Of a stretch of DNA of 64,000 bases, positions 43,311-53,331 are shown piece by piece; the stretch's first letter is position 1, and every line of letters starts with the position of its first letter. The DNA comes from Pseudomonas tritici. GTDB lineage: Bacteria; Pseudomonadota; Gammaproteobacteria; Pseudomonadales; Pseudomonadaceae. The notes under the pieces are model-generated. The model was not told the origin of the DNA, ran no database searches, and saw nothing but the letters and a program-made list of their open reading frames with translations. The position numbers and the translations under genes are program-made. Where the stretch lies: positions 3,100,001 through 3,164,000 of the forward strand of contig NZ_CP077084.1 in NCBI RefSeq assembly GCF_014268275.3, given 5' to 3'.

Positions 43311-43726
43311 CTGTGGCGAGGGAGCTTGCTCTCGTGGCGGCCTGATAGTCGCTCGAGCCCTATCAGGTGTAAATGAAGTTCAAATGTGGGAGCTGGCTTG
43401 CCTGCGATGGCTATGTGTCAGGCGCTAGAGTTTTCTGGTTGGGGTACATATCCGTTGCTGCGGTCACGGCCACTTAGGGTTCCGCCCTTACGGCGGCTCA
43501 CTTTGGAAAAGCCCCAAAGTAAGCAAAGGGCTCTTGCCCCACCACTCGGCACCTCGCCTAGGCTCGGTGTGCCCTCACTCCGGCTTGAATCCGTGGGCCG
43601 CCGCGATGGGCCATCCTTGGCCCAGCGCGGCTAACCCGGCGTCCTGCCGGGTTACCCACGGATTCAAGCCTGCGTTCGGCCAGCGTGGTTGACGGGGCGC
43701 CTGAGATCAAGATCAAGATCAAAAGC
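43311..43726. repeat. 416-bp dispersed repeat, copy 2
   Basis: Direct copy of 31388-31803, 11,923 bp away. It carries the same half-REP, the same 16-bp outer dyad (ggcttgaatccgtggg with its complement) and the same two inner hairpins. The two copies end at the same base, aaaagc, but their flanks then share only loose agcagagcag-like runs. It occupies most of the gene-free stretch 43284-43789, and no coding frame is convincing within it. Confidence 0.9.
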
Positions 43727-43789
43727 AAAGCAGAGCAAATTAAAAGCAGAGCAGCCGATAGTCACTTAGATAACTAGGGTGCTTTTGCG

Positions 43790-44146
43790 TCAATCATCCA
43801 GCAACAGCCCGACCTGCGTGCGCTTGGGCAACTTGCTGACCACCAACTGGTGGGACCGCTGCAACAAGTCACGCAGTTCATCGGCCCCAAGCGGGTAGGG
43901 CGTGTTCATGATGATCCACTGCGCGCGGGCCAGATACGGCGCCGGGTGGATGCCTGGGCGGTCCACATGGCCGAGGAACAGTTCCTTATCGACCTTGAAC
44001 GCCAGCGATTCACCGCGCAGGTTCTGCAGGGCGAACATCTTGTTGCCGGCAATCGAGAACACACGCACACCGCCCCATTTATAGTCCTCCCGCGCACCGG
44101 GCAGGCTCAGGCAGAAGCTGGCGACGTGTTCTTCGGTCATCCTCAT
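43790..44146 (-). CDS. MmcQ/YjbR-family protein
   Basis: 118 residues from the ATG at 44146, whose ATGA overlaps the upstream LysR stop; 44140 is an alternative. The YjbR fold has SLPGAREDYKWGGVRVFSIAGNKMFAL near the start and the family end (SHQLVVSKLPKRTQ). Members have a double-wing DNA-binding-like shape but no proven role. It is co-transcribed behind the LysR gene. Confidence 0.87.
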   Translation of the reverse strand: MRMTEEHVASFCLSLPGAREDYKWGGVRVFSIAGNKMFALQNLRGESLAFKVDKELFLGHVDRPGIHPAPYLARAQWIIMNTPYPLGADELRDLLQRSHQLVVSKLPKRTQVGLLLDD

Positions 44147-45051
44147 AGCAAGCGGTCTCCACAGCCTTTGAAGCCCTCTTCCAGGTAGTCGATCCAGGCA
44201 CGTATCGCCGGCAGCACGCCGCGCCGATGCGGGTAAACCGCCTGCAGCCAGCCGCCCGGCAACGACCATTCAGGCAACAATTGCACCAATCGGCCGCTGG
44301 CCAGCTCTTCTTCGCAATACATCATCGGTAACACGGTAAAACCCACGCCCATGATGGCGCTGGCTTTACGCACAATGAAGTCTTCGATGCCCAGGCGGGC
44401 CTCCATCACCAGTTCGTGAGGGGTGCCCTGTGGGTCGAGGATACGTTGATGCACCATGCGGTCTGCCTCCAGTGCGCCGAGTATGGGCAGTTGCCTGAGG
44501 TCGTCGAGGCTGTTGACCCGGCGCTCGCGCACGAATTCGGGACTGGCGACCAGCACGGTCTGGGCCTGGCGCAAGCGTTTGGTCACCAGTAGCGGGTCTT
44601 CATCACCGAGTTCACGCACGCGCAAAGCCACATCGATACCTTCCGCCACCAGGTCGACACGGCGATTGACCAGGGTCATTTCCAACTGCACCTGGGGGTG
44701 GGCAGCGAGAAAGCCCGCGACCAGCTCCGGCAGAATATGCTGCGCCATGCCCACCGGGCAGCTGACCCGCAGCCGACCACGGGGTTCGCTGGACATGCTG
44801 GCCACGGCCTCATCGGCCATTTCCGCTTCCAGCAGCATGGCCTGGCAGTGGCGCAGGTAGCGCTCGCCGACGGCGGTGAGGGTCAATTGGCGGGTGGTGC
44901 GTTGCAGCAGGCGCGCGCCCAGGCGTTCTTCCAGCTCGGCGATGCGCCGCGACAGCCGCGACTTGGGAATTCCCAGCAATCGCCCGGCCGCCGCGAAGCC
45001 ACCGGCTTCCACGACTTTGGCGAAATAATAGAGGTCGTTGAGGTCTTGCAT
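44143..45051 (-). CDS. LysR-family regulator next to azoR
   Basis: 302 residues. The N-terminal helix-turn-helix is at about 3-60 (VEAGGFAAAGRLLGIPKSRLSRRI). The effector domain follows (GRLRVSCPVGMAQHILPEL, the CrgA-like subgroup). It is divergent from the azoreductase gene across a 124-bp gap, the usual arrangement for quinone- or electrophile-sensing control of azoR. The ligand is not known. Confidence 0.9.
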   Translation of the reverse strand: MQDLNDLYYFAKVVEAGGFAAAGRLLGIPKSRLSRRIAELEERLGARLLQRTTRQLTLTAVGERYLRHCQAMLLEAEMADEAVASMSSEPRGRLRVSCPVGMAQHILPELVAGFLAAHPQVQLEMTLVNRRVDLVAEGIDVALRVRELGDEDPLLVTKRLRQAQTVLVASPEFVRERRVNSLDDLRQLPILGALEADRMVHQRILDPQGTPHELVMEARLGIEDFIVRKASAIMGVGFTVLPMMYCEEELASGRLVQLLPEWSLPGGWLQAVYPHRRGVLPAIRAWIDYLEEGFKGCGDRLL

Positions 45052-45175
45052 GGTCAGCCTATTGTCCTGTCAGTGGGACGAACTATCGCATTTAAGCTGC
45101 CTTATCGGCTATTGGTTTCATGCGTAGCATCACCACCATCTGATCGCCCCTGACGATCCTAACCGGAGATCCCAC

Positions 45176-45787
45176 ATGAAACTCTTGCATATCGATTCCA
45201 GCATTCTCGGCGACAACTCGGCGTCCCGTCAGCTCAGCGCGGGTGTGGTCAAGGCCTGGCAAGCGGCGGAGCCGGGTGTGGAAGTGACTTACCGTGACCT
45301 GGCGGCCGAAGGCATCAACCACTTCTCCGGCGCGACCCTGGGCGCCCTGGGCACCCCGGCCGAACAGCGCAACGCCGCCCAGCAACAAGAGGCCGACCTC
45401 AGCGCCAAGACACTGGCTGAATTCCTCGCCGCGGATGCCGTGGTACTGGCTGCGCCCATGTACAACTTCACCATCCCGACTCAATTGAAAGCCTGGATCG
45501 ACCGCATCGCCGTCGCCGGCCAGACTTTCCGTTACACCGAAGCCGGCCCGGAAGGCCTGTGCGGCAACAAGAAGGTCATCATCGTATCGACGTCGGGCGG
45601 CCTGCACGTCGGCCAAGCCACCGGTGTTGCCCACGAAGAATATCTGAAAGTGCTGCTGGGTTTCCTTGGCATCACCGACATCGAGTTCGTCCGCGCCCAT
45701 GGCCTGGCGTATGGTGATGAGTTCCGTAGCAAATCCCTGAGCGACGCCAACGTACTCATCAACGAACAATTGTTTGCCGCCGCGTAA
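45176..45787 (+). CDS. azoR: FMN-dependent NADH-azoreductase AzoR
   Basis: 203 residues. The flavodoxin-like fold with FMN-phosphate loop [14 protein letters not shown] near residue 9, the family motif [20 protein letters not shown] near 95, and STSGGLHVG near 142. It reduces azo dyes and quinones with NADH by two-electron transfer. It is closer to canonical AzoR than the paralogue at 33087. CCGGAG precedes the start, and a terminator follows the gene. Confidence 0.94.
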   Translation: MKLLHIDSSILGDNSASRQLSAGVVKAWQAAEPGVEVTYRDLAAEGINHFSGATLGALGTPAEQRNAAQQQEADLSAKTLAEFLAADAVVLAAPMYNFTIPTQLKAWIDRIAVAGQTFRYTEAGPEGLCGNKKVIIVSTSGGLHVGQATGVAHEEYLKVLLGFLGITDIEFVRAHGLAYGDEFRSKSLSDANVLINEQLFAAA

Positions 45788-45838
45788 AGCTTATGTAAAA
45801 CAGCACGTTTCCCCGTTTCAATCTGAAGCGGTGCGTCT

Positions 45839-45887
45839 AAACTCTGTATTCTGATCGCCTCAAAACGACCGGAATACGGAGTTTTTT
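45839..45887 (+). terminator. Rho-independent terminator after azoR
   Basis: Arms aactctgtattc and gaatacggagtt pair with a single wobble around a 20-base loop and are followed by a run of six T, 50 bases after the azoR stop. Confidence 0.75.
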
Positions 45888-46028
45888 CGTTTACCCGCTG
45901 TCATTACTCTGGCCCAGGTTATGCACGCATTGGGTTATCACCCGGTGCGAGCGCCTTGAACCATGGACTTTTCAACCAGATATGCCGCGGATGTTGAACG
46001 TGGGCACACAGCAAAGGTGGCCATCCCC

Positions 46029-47066
46029 ATGATGCGTCTTTGTGCTGTTATGGTTCTTTCCCTGCTCGGCAGCCTGGTTTCAGTGCACGCCGCCCCTGCA
46101 CCGCACCCCCATTGGAGTGTGGGCTTCCACCGCATGACTTTTCTCGACCCGCTGGACTTGCAGCCGATGAAAGCCATCGCGTTCTACCCGTCCACCGACG
46201 CTGAGCACACCACGCCGTTGGGCGCCTATCACGTCGCGGCCTCTGAAGATTCCAAGATTGCCATCGGCCGATTTCCGATGTTGATGTTGTCCCACGGCAA
46301 CACTGGCACACCTCTGGCCCTGCACGACCTGGCCACGTCGCTGGCGCGTAAAGGTTTTGTGGTGGTGGCGGTGCTGCATCCTGGCGACAACTACAAAGAC
46401 CACAGTCGACTGGGCACGGTGAGCAACCTGTATGGTCGGCCGATCCAGATTTCTGAAGCGATCACTGCCACCCTGGGCGATCCGATGCTGTCGCCCTTTG
46501 TTGACGTCGATCAGGTGGGCGTTATCGGTTACTCGGCCGGGGGGGAAACCGCGTTGATCCTGGCGGGCGCCAAGCCGGATTTCGACCGCTTGCGCCGTTA
46601 CTGTCAGCAGCGCCCGGAAGATCGTGATGCCTGCACCACCAAGGGCGAATTGGTGGTGGACCGCGATGACCTGCAACCGCAATCCGACCCGCGCATTCAC
46701 GCCTTGATGCTGATGGCACCGTTGAGCCTGATGTTCGGTCGTCACACCCTGGCCGACGTGCATGTGCCGGTGCTGCTCTACAGTGGCGATGGTGACAAGT
46801 TGGTGGCCGTGGACAAGAACGCTGCCGCCCTGGCGCGCAAGCTGCCTGAGCCGCCGGACTTCAAGCTGCTGGCCGGGGCAGGGCACTTCGTGTTCATGGC
46901 GCCGTGTGACAGCGACCAATTGGCGGCGATGCCGGCGATTTGCACGGATGCTGACGGTGTCGACCGTGAAGGCATTCACCGTGACTTGATCTCTGAGGCG
47001 GGGCGTTTTTTCAGCCACACCCTCGGTCAATCCACCCGCGCCGGTATGCAAACGGCTGATCAGTAA
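46029..47066 (+). CDS. Secreted alpha/beta-hydrolase (dienelactone-hydrolase/PAF-acetylhydrolase-like)
   Basis: 345 residues from the ATG at 46029 with AAAGG upstream, which gives a signal peptide ending near SVHAA; a longer frame starts at 45963. The nucleophile elbow is GYSAGG, the oxyanion strand LMLSHGNTGT, a likely Asp is in YSGDGDKLV, and the His is in GAGHFVF. It is a serine esterase acting in the periplasm, substrate unknown. The gene end overlaps the convergent MFS gene by seven bases. Confidence 0.87.
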   Translation: MMRLCAVMVLSLLGSLVSVHAAPAPHPHWSVGFHRMTFLDPLDLQPMKAIAFYPSTDAEHTTPLGAYHVAASEDSKIAIGRFPMLMLSHGNTGTPLALHDLATSLARKGFVVVAVLHPGDNYKDHSRLGTVSNLYGRPIQISEAITATLGDPMLSPFVDVDQVGVIGYSAGGETALILAGAKPDFDRLRRYCQQRPEDRDACTTKGELVVDRDDLQPQSDPRIHALMLMAPLSLMFGRHTLADVHVPVLLYSGDGDKLVAVDKNAAALARKLPEPPDFKLLAGAGHFVFMAPCDSDQLAAMPAICTDADGVDREGIHRDLISEAGRFFSHTLGQSTRAGMQTADQ

Positions 47067-48235
47067 GCGCGGCGCATGAGCAACAGGGTCACGCCCAGGG
47101 CGGTGATCGACAACAGCGCGGCGCAGAAGAAGATCCAGCCGTAGCCGAGGTTCAAGGCCACGGCGCCCATCAACGGCCCGGCGATCGCGAGGGCCAAGTC
47201 AAAAAACACCGCATACGCACTCAGCCCCGCGCCTCGGCTGCTGTTGGGCACCTGCTTGATGGCTTCCACCCCCAGCGCCGGGTACACCAGTGACAAGCCA
47301 AAGCCGGTCAGCCCGGCTCCAATCAACGCTACCCCGGTGGACGGCGCCAGCCATAGCAGCGTAAGGCCGAGGGTTTCGATGGTCATGCAGGCAATCGCTG
47401 CCCGAAAGCCACCAAAACGGCTGATGGCGGAAATAAACACCAGCCGTGACAGGATGAAGCACGCGCCAAATACCGTGAGGCAGTACGCCGCGCCGACCCA
47501 GCCTCGATTGAGGTAGTACAGGGTGATAAAGGTGGTGAGGGTGCCATAGCCAATCGATGCCAGGCACAGGCTGGCGCCAAACGGCGCGATACGCCCGAAC
47601 ACTGCCCAAAATGGCAGGCGCTCGCCACGCACAACCGGCACCGATGGTTTGTTGCGGATCAGCACCAGGCCCAGCGCCGCCAACACTGACAGCGCAAGGC
47701 CGAGGCTGGTATAGCCGTATTCGGCCACCATCACCACACCCAGCGGTGCACCAATGGCAATGGCACCGTAGGACGCGATGCCATTCCACGAAATCGACCG
47801 CGCGGTGTGTTCGGCACCGACCTGGCCCATGCACCAACTAATGGTGCCCACGCCGATCAACCCTTGGGCCACACCCAACAACAGACGTGCGACGATCAGA
47901 ATGCCCAGGCTCAGCGACGGCAGGCTTTCCACCAGCGTCGCGAAGAACGTCAGCACGCCACTCACAAGAATCCCGGCCAACCCCAACACAATTGCACGCT
48001 TGGTGCCGACGTTATCCGACATGCGCCCGGCCATGGGACGGCTGAGCAGGGTGGCGAGGTATTGCGAGCCGATTGTGATGCCGGCCACTACAGCGCTGAA
48101 CCCAAGTTGCTCGTGTACATAGCCAGGGATGACCGCAATCGGCAGGCCGATGCAGATAAAGGCGATGAAGGTGTAGAAGACGATGGAGACGATCTGCAGG
48201 GTGATCGACAGGGAGTTGGGGGTGGCGGCAGGCAT
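47060..48235 (-). CDS. MFS transporter (YhhS/YfcJ-like)
   Basis: 391 residues from the ATG at 48235; the longer open frame runs into the REP. It has twelve helices, with SRPMAGRMSDNVGTKRAI as the loop 2-3 signature and GVAQGLIGVGTISWCMGQVG in helix 4-5, as in the YhhS/YfcJ group of E. coli. Those proteins may export arabinose-like sugars or herbicides; the substrate here is not known. Confidence 0.87.
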   Translation of the reverse strand: MPAATPNSLSITLQIVSIVFYTFIAFICIGLPIAVIPGYVHEQLGFSAVVAGITIGSQYLATLLSRPMAGRMSDNVGTKRAIVLGLAGILVSGVLTFFATLVESLPSLSLGILIVARLLLGVAQGLIGVGTISWCMGQVGAEHTARSISWNGIASYGAIAIGAPLGVVMVAEYGYTSLGLALSVLAALGLVLIRNKPSVPVVRGERLPFWAVFGRIAPFGASLCLASIGYGTLTTFITLYYLNRGWVGAAYCLTVFGACFILSRLVFISAISRFGGFRAAIACMTIETLGLTLLWLAPSTGVALIGAGLTGFGLSLVYPALGVEAIKQVPNSSRGAGLSAYAVFFDLALAIAGPLMGAVALNLGYGWIFFCAALLSITALGVTLLLMRRAY

Positions 48236-48308
48236 GGCACTCGTTCGCTGGCGGGCGGTAGGCGCATCATGGCAAGGGGCCGGGAGAAAAGAAAGCAGCC
48301 TAACTATG

Positions 48309-48440
48309 TAGTGAGCGGGCTTGTCCCGCGCTGGGTGGCAAAGCCACCCCAATAAAAAACACCGCGGTCTGTCAGACAGAGCGCGGTGTTTGGTTTTAGG
48401 GCGGCTTCGCCACCCAGCGCGGGACAAGCCCGCTCACTAC
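48309..48440. repeat. REPIN (family B)
   Basis: Arms tagtgagcgggcttgtcccg and cgggacaagcccgctcacta, with ggtggcaaagccacc hairpins. The centre ctgtcagacagagcgcgg is the same as in the copy at 40083, while the arms differ between the copies by compensating changes (gcccc/ggggc versus gtccc/gggac). Confidence 0.87.
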
Positions 48441-48469
48441 GGTAAGTCCGGTCAGCAGGGCAAGTCGGG

Positions 48470-50056
48470 TTAGAACACCACGCCTTGGCTGCGCAGGTAG
48501 TCGTCATAGGTGCCGCTGAAGTCGATCACGCCGGTGGCGCTCAACTCGATGATGCGGGTGGCCAGGGAGGATACGAACTCACGGTCGTGGCTGACGAAGA
48601 TCAGCGTGCCCGGGTAGTTCTCCAGTGCCAGGTTCAGGGCCTCGATGGATTCCATGTCCAAGTGGTTGGTCGGTTCGTCCATGATCAGCACGTTCGGCTT
48701 TTGCAGGATCAGCTTGCCGAACAGCATGCGGCCTTGCTCACCACCGGAAATCACCTTCACCGACTTCTGGATCTCGTCGTTGGAGAACAGCATGCGACCC
48801 AAGGTGCCACGGATCATTTGCTCGCCTTGAGTCCACTGGCCCATCCAGTCGAACAAGCTCATGTCGTCTTCGAAGTCATGGGCGTGGTCCTGAGCGTAGT
48901 AGCCCAGCTCAGCCGCGTCGGTCCACTTGATGCTGCCGGCATCCGGCGTCAGTTCGTTGACCAGGGTGCGCAGCAGCGTGGTCTTGCCGATACCGTTCGG
49001 ACCGATGATCGCCACGCGCTCGCCCGCTTCAACTTGGAAGCTGAAGTCCTTGAACAGCGGTTTGCCATCGAAGCCTTTGGCCATGCGCTCGACAATGACC
49101 GCCTGGCGGTGCAGTTTTTTGTTCTGGTCGAAACGGATGAACGGGCTCACACGGCTCGAAGGCTTGACCTCGGCCAGCTGGATCTTGTCGATCGCCTTGG
49201 CGCGGGAGGTGGCTTGCTTGGCTTTCGAGGCGTTGGCCGAGAAGCGGCTGACGAAGGATTGCAGTTCGGAGATCTGCGCCTTCTTCTTGGCGTTGTCCGA
49301 CAGCAATTGCTCGCGGGACTGGGTCGCTACAGTCATGTACTCGTCGTAGTTGCCCGGGAACAGGCGCAGCTCGCCGTAGTCCAGGTCAGCCATGTGGGTG
49401 CACACGCTGTTCAGGAAGTGACGGTCGTGAGAGATGATGATCATCAGGCTGGAACGCTGGGTCAGGATGTTTTCCAGCCAGCGGATAGTGTTGATGTCCA
49501 AGTGGTTGGTCGGTTCGTCGAGCAACAGCACTTCAGGGTCGGAGAACAGCGCCTGGGCCAGCAATACGCGCAGTTTCCAGCCAGGGGACACTTCGCTCAT
49601 CGGGCCGAAGTGCTGTTCCAGGGGAATGCCCAGGCCCAAAAGCAGCTCACCGGCGCGGGATTCGGCGGTGTAGCCGTCCATCTCGGCGAATTCGGTTTCC
49701 AGCTCGGCCACGGCCATGCCGTCTTCTTCGCTCATTTCCGGCAGCGAGTAGATACGATCGCGTTCGGCCTTGACCTTCCACAGTTCCTCGTGGCCCATGA
49801 TCACGGTGTCGAGCACGGTGAATTCTTCGTAGGCGAACTGGTCCTGGCGCAGCTTACCCAAGCGCACGTTCGGCTCCAGCATGACCTGGCCGCCGGACGG
49901 ATCGAGGTCGCCACCGAGGATTTTCATGAAGGTCGACTTGCCGCAACCGTTGGCACCGATCAAACCATAACGGTTGCCTGCGCCGAACTTGACCGAGACG
50001 TTCTCGAAGAGCGGCTTGGCGCCGAACTGCATGGTGATGTTAGCTGTGGAGATCAA
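48470..50056 (-). CDS. ybiT: ABC-F ATPase YbiT
   Basis: 528 residues with two ABC domains joined by an alpha-helical linker (about 240-320). Walker A sites are GANGCGKST and GPNGIGKTT, and both Walker B/DEPTNHLD motifs are intact. The first signature is SPGWK instead of SGG, as in E. coli YbiT; the second is ISGGEQGR. It has no membrane domain. ABC-F proteins act on the ribosome E site during translation; the exact role of YbiT is unclear. It is a single transcript. Confidence 0.94.
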   Translation of the reverse strand: MISTANITMQFGAKPLFENVSVKFGAGNRYGLIGANGCGKSTFMKILGGDLDPSGGQVMLEPNVRLGKLRQDQFAYEEFTVLDTVIMGHEELWKVKAERDRIYSLPEMSEEDGMAVAELETEFAEMDGYTAESRAGELLLGLGIPLEQHFGPMSEVSPGWKLRVLLAQALFSDPEVLLLDEPTNHLDINTIRWLENILTQRSSLMIIISHDRHFLNSVCTHMADLDYGELRLFPGNYDEYMTVATQSREQLLSDNAKKKAQISELQSFVSRFSANASKAKQATSRAKAIDKIQLAEVKPSSRVSPFIRFDQNKKLHRQAVIVERMAKGFDGKPLFKDFSFQVEAGERVAIIGPNGIGKTTLLRTLVNELTPDAGSIKWTDAAELGYYAQDHAHDFEDDMSLFDWMGQWTQGEQMIRGTLGRMLFSNDEIQKSVKVISGGEQGRMLFGKLILQKPNVLIMDEPTNHLDMESIEALNLALENYPGTLIFVSHDREFVSSLATRIIELSATGVIDFSGTYDDYLRSQGVVF

Positions 50057-50198
50057 TTACTTTACCTATCAATGGGTTGCGAGCGTGTCGGCAGGAGCCT
50101 TCAGGCATGCGTCAACAGCGACATCAAGGCGCGAAACCCGGTCGCTGAGCAGAAAATTTTGGATGTGTGTTGGAATTTGGCGCGCATTGTCGCATATG

Positions 50199-51437
50199 TC
50201 AGGCGACAGTTGTATGTCGAGCGAAGGATGGTTTTACCAACGTCTCCGGCATCGCCAGCCATAAGAGCGCCAGGGCCAGCGCGGCAACGCCGGCGAGTGT
50301 CAGGAACGCCGCGTTGTAGCCCGCTTGCTGCACCACGAAACCGGCCAGGCTGCTGCTCAGCGCCGCCCCCAGGCCGAATACGGTGGAGAGGGCGCCCAGG
50401 CTGACGTTGAAGCGGCCGGCGCCCTGGGTCAGGTCCTTGACGATCACCGGGAACAACGCGCCGAAAATCCCTGCGCCGATGCCGTCGAGCATTTGCACCG
50501 CCACCAGCCAGTAAGGATCGCTGGACAGCGTATAGAGCACACCGCGCAGCGGCAGGATCATGAAACCGGCCATCAGCAAGGGTTTGCGCCCCCAGATGTC
50601 GGCCTTGAGCCCGACCAGCCAGGCCATCGGCACCATCACCAATTGCGCGGCGACAATGCAGGCTGATGTCAGCGGCGTGGCCATTTGCAGGTTTATCTGT
50701 GAGAGCTTTTGGCTGACCAGCGGCAGCATGGCGGCATTGGCCAAGTGGAAAAGGGCGCAACAGATGGCGAATAACAACAGCGGGCGGTTCGCCAGCAATA
50801 CCTTGAGGCCGGAAGGTTGTTCATGATCGGTGTGATGCTCAGGATCGAAGCCGCGGGCAACTTCGTGGTCGATCGCTGCTGCTGACACGCAGCTCACTGC
50901 CAAGACACTGGCGACTGCCATAAACGCCATCAGGTAAAACACCACCACAGGACCAAACAGGTAGGCCAGGCCACCAGCCAGCAGTGCGGCCACGGCGTTA
51001 CCCGCGTGGTTGAAGGTTTCGTTACGCCCTGTACGACGGGTGAAGGCGCGTGGCCCGGTAATGCCCAGGGAAATCGCGCTGATCGCCGGAGCGAACACCG
51101 AAGCGGCAACAGCACTGGCGGCCTGGGTCAGCGCTACCAGGCCGAAAGAACTGACGAAAGGCAGCAGCACGCAACTGAGGGTCACTACGATGGCGGCCAG
51201 CGCAATCACGGCGCGCTTGCTGCGGGTGCGATCAATCAGCGCGCCCGCCGGGCCCTGGGTGAGCAGCGCGGCGATACCGGCCAGGGTCATGACCACGCCG
51301 ATACTGGCCGGGTCCCATTTATGCACGGCCAGCAGGTAGATGGCGAGGTAGGGGCCCAGGCCATCGCGGACGTCCGCCAAGAAGAAATTGAGGCTGTCCA
51401 GGGACAAGGCGTTACGCAGGTCAGACTGTTTGTCCAT
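50199..51437 (-). CDS. MFS transporter
   Basis: 412 residues from the ATG at 51437, a choice made because the hydrophobic domain starts soon after; 51479 and 51518 are in-frame alternatives. It has twelve helices with the family opening NFFLADVRDGLGPYLAIYL and loop 2-3 LIDRTRSKRAV. It resembles uncharacterised Pseudomonas exporters. It is divergent from the methyltransferase gene. Confidence 0.85.
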   Translation of the reverse strand: MDKQSDLRNALSLDSLNFFLADVRDGLGPYLAIYLLAVHKWDPASIGVVMTLAGIAALLTQGPAGALIDRTRSKRAVIALAAIVVTLSCVLLPFVSSFGLVALTQAASAVAASVFAPAISAISLGITGPRAFTRRTGRNETFNHAGNAVAALLAGGLAYLFGPVVVFYLMAFMAVASVLAVSCVSAAAIDHEVARGFDPEHHTDHEQPSGLKVLLANRPLLLFAICCALFHLANAAMLPLVSQKLSQINLQMATPLTSACIVAAQLVMVPMAWLVGLKADIWGRKPLLMAGFMILPLRGVLYTLSSDPYWLVAVQMLDGIGAGIFGALFPVIVKDLTQGAGRFNVSLGALSTVFGLGAALSSSLAGFVVQQAGYNAAFLTLAGVAALALALLWLAMPETLVKPSFARHTTVA

Positions 51438-51592
51438 GGCGAGATCTTCGGAGGCGGCGTTCGAGGGCAGAACGCGCATTGCGTTAATGACCCATGGGAT
51501 TTGCGATAAGTTTCGCACGCTGCTCGGGGTTTTAATCCATAGGCGCTTGGCTTATTTTCTGAGTCCCGCCGTATTGATTATCTGGAGATGCA

Positions 51593-52405
51593 ATGGACAT
51601 GCCCTCAGCGCAACAGGCGATTGCCAGCAACAAGGACGCCTGGGACCAATCTGCCAACCTGCATAAAACCACCGACACCTGGAACGCGTTGCTCAACAGC
51701 GTGGGTGACGCCGGTTTTTCTTGCCTGGACCCCACCCTTACCGGCTTGCTGCAAGACATCGGCGTGGCCGGCAAGGATGTGGTGCAACTGTGCTGCAACA
51801 ACGGTCGTGAAACCTTATCGTTATTTGGCCTGGGCGCGCGTTCGGCGGTAGGAGTGGATCAATCACGGGCGTTTCTGCAGCAGGCCCGTGAACTAGCCAG
51901 TGTCTCGCCGCACAATCCCGAGTTCATTGAAAGCGATATCCATCACCTGCCGCAGGATTTGCACCAACGCTTCGATATCGCCTTGGTGACTATCGGCGTG
52001 CTGGGTTGGATGCCGGATGTGGCGCTGTTCATGCGCCACGTCGCCAGCACCTTGAAACCTGGCGGCACGCTGGTGATGTATGAAACCCATCCGTTCCTGG
52101 AGGTGTTTGATCCTCGGGCGCAAAACCCCTTCTTGCCAGCCAGCTCTTACTTCCAGCGCGAGCCCTTTGTGCTGCAGGAGTCAATTGTCTATGAAGGCCA
52201 GGGCGAAGTTGCCGGGCCAACGTCCTACTGGTACGTGCACACGTTGGGTGAGGTGGTAAATGCCGCGATCTGCGCGCAGTTACAAATCAGCGACTTGCAG
52301 GAATATCCCCACTCCAATCGCGAAGAGCTTTACGACCGGTACGAACACCAGCCTGCGCAATTGCCGATGTGCTTCACCCTGACCGCCATCAAGCGCGCCG
52401 ATTGA
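51593..52405 (+). CDS. Class I SAM-dependent methyltransferase
   Basis: 270 residues, GGAG seven bases before the ATG. Motif I is degenerate (VVQLCCNNGRETLSL in place of a glycine-rich loop), followed by the acidic SAM ribose site VGVDQS and ESDIHHLP. Post-motif residues ALVTIGVLGWMPDV and LKPGGTLVMYETHP fit small-molecule methyltransferases. The acceptor is unknown. Confidence 0.87.
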   Translation: MDMPSAQQAIASNKDAWDQSANLHKTTDTWNALLNSVGDAGFSCLDPTLTGLLQDIGVAGKDVVQLCCNNGRETLSLFGLGARSAVGVDQSRAFLQQARELASVSPHNPEFIESDIHHLPQDLHQRFDIALVTIGVLGWMPDVALFMRHVASTLKPGGTLVMYETHPFLEVFDPRAQNPFLPASSYFQREPFVLQESIVYEGQGEVAGPTSYWYVHTLGEVVNAAICAQLQISDLQEYPHSNREELYDRYEHQPAQLPMCFTLTAIKRAD

Positions 52406-52421
52406 ACCGATAGTCGACAGG

Positions 52422-52451
52422 CAAAAAAAAGCCCGCGAGGAGAGGCGGGCT
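52422..52451 (-). terminator. Terminator, functional on the minus strand
   Basis: agcccgc and gcgggct pair around an 8-base loop. On the minus strand the stem is followed by a run of eight T (aaaaaaaa on the plus strand), so it ends the TIGR03067 gene. On the plus strand it lies 17 bases after the methyltransferase stop but lacks a T run. Confidence 0.78.
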
Positions 52452-52543
52452 AAGGGATTCACTGGAGTAGGTAGGCTTCACCCTATAGACCCGAAGGTGA
52501 AGGTTTTGTGAAAATACTGTCGCTCATTCGGATGGCGTTCCGA

Positions 52544-52930
52544 TCAGGCGCGCCGCACGAAAGTGCGCATGGTTTGACCTGGGCCAGTACTGAACGCAAT
52601 TGGCCTGGGCATACTTTCATCGGCTGCAATAAACACGAATTCATCCTCTTCAAGGCGATAACTGGCAGGCAAGTGCTTGCCCGCGTCATCCCCTATGGAG
52701 TCGACCCAGGTAATGCTCTTGGGAACGGTGCTGCTGTCCAGGGAAAACCGGCCAGCCAGCAATACCTCGCCGCTGACGGTCTTCACTTCGAATCGGTCGC
52801 CGGTAATAGTGGTGATTGCACCCGGGGCGCTGTGGGCATCGACGGGGTTGAGCACGCCATTGTCTTCGAGCGCTATTTGCTCCCAGGCACCTTGAAGGGC
52901 TTGGAAATCGGGGTCTGTTATGGATGACAT
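52544..52930 (-). CDS. TIGR03067-domain small protein
   Basis: 128 residues, no signal peptide. The opening DFQALQGAWEQIALEDNG and the VKTVSGEVLLAGRFSLD and PKSITWVDSIG segments match TIGR03067 proteins, beta-rich and lipocalin-like, of unknown function. It is a single gene with its own terminator. A small-ligand-binding role is only suggested by the fold. Confidence 0.75.
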   Translation of the reverse strand: MSSITDPDFQALQGAWEQIALEDNGVLNPVDAHSAPGAITTITGDRFEVKTVSGEVLLAGRFSLDSSTVPKSITWVDSIGDDAGKHLPASYRLEEDEFVFIAADESMPRPIAFSTGPGQTMRTFVRRA

Positions 52931-53331
52931 ACAAATTCCTTTTTGCTGAAGGGGGTTCCGTCGTTCATTAGAGGAAATGCAGCATTTCTTATTACTTTTT
53001 GCGTAATTACGCGTAGGAATAATCCTATTTTTTAGTTTTCACAGAAATTCTTCCTTAAAAGACAGGCAATTCGCGTTACGTTGCCTGGCCTCCGGGTAAC
53101 GTCTTGTAACGGACCTCCTTTACGCTCGGTGCCTGTCAGTCATGACACCCGTGTCACTGAAATGAAGCCTCTTGTTGCTTAGGTGTAATGCTTCAGTGGA
53201 TGGGGGTGGTCCCTTTGCCGGCAGAGGGCCGCGTAATGCTCCGGCCCGGACGTTGCCCCCTGTTTATTCAGTCGCTATCCAGGTCTGTGTTTTATGGGCG
53301 CTGGATTTCAACTCACCAGGGTGTATTAATT
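52931..53331. promoter_or_regulatory. AT-rich leader with palindromes before wzz
   Basis: No convincing gene. It holds a perfect 12-bp palindrome GCGTAATTACGC (53001-53012) directly followed by TAGGAATAATCCTA (53014-53027, 5-bp arms), in an AT-rich block. These could be operators for the divergent TIGR03067 or wzz genes. The reading frame of wzz is open back to an ATG at 53188. Confidence 0.5.

Noticed and set aside
48485..50404. 639-residue plus-strand frame opposite ybiT
   Set aside because: Low-complexity Val/Gln/Leu composition; YbiT on the other strand is conserved throughout.
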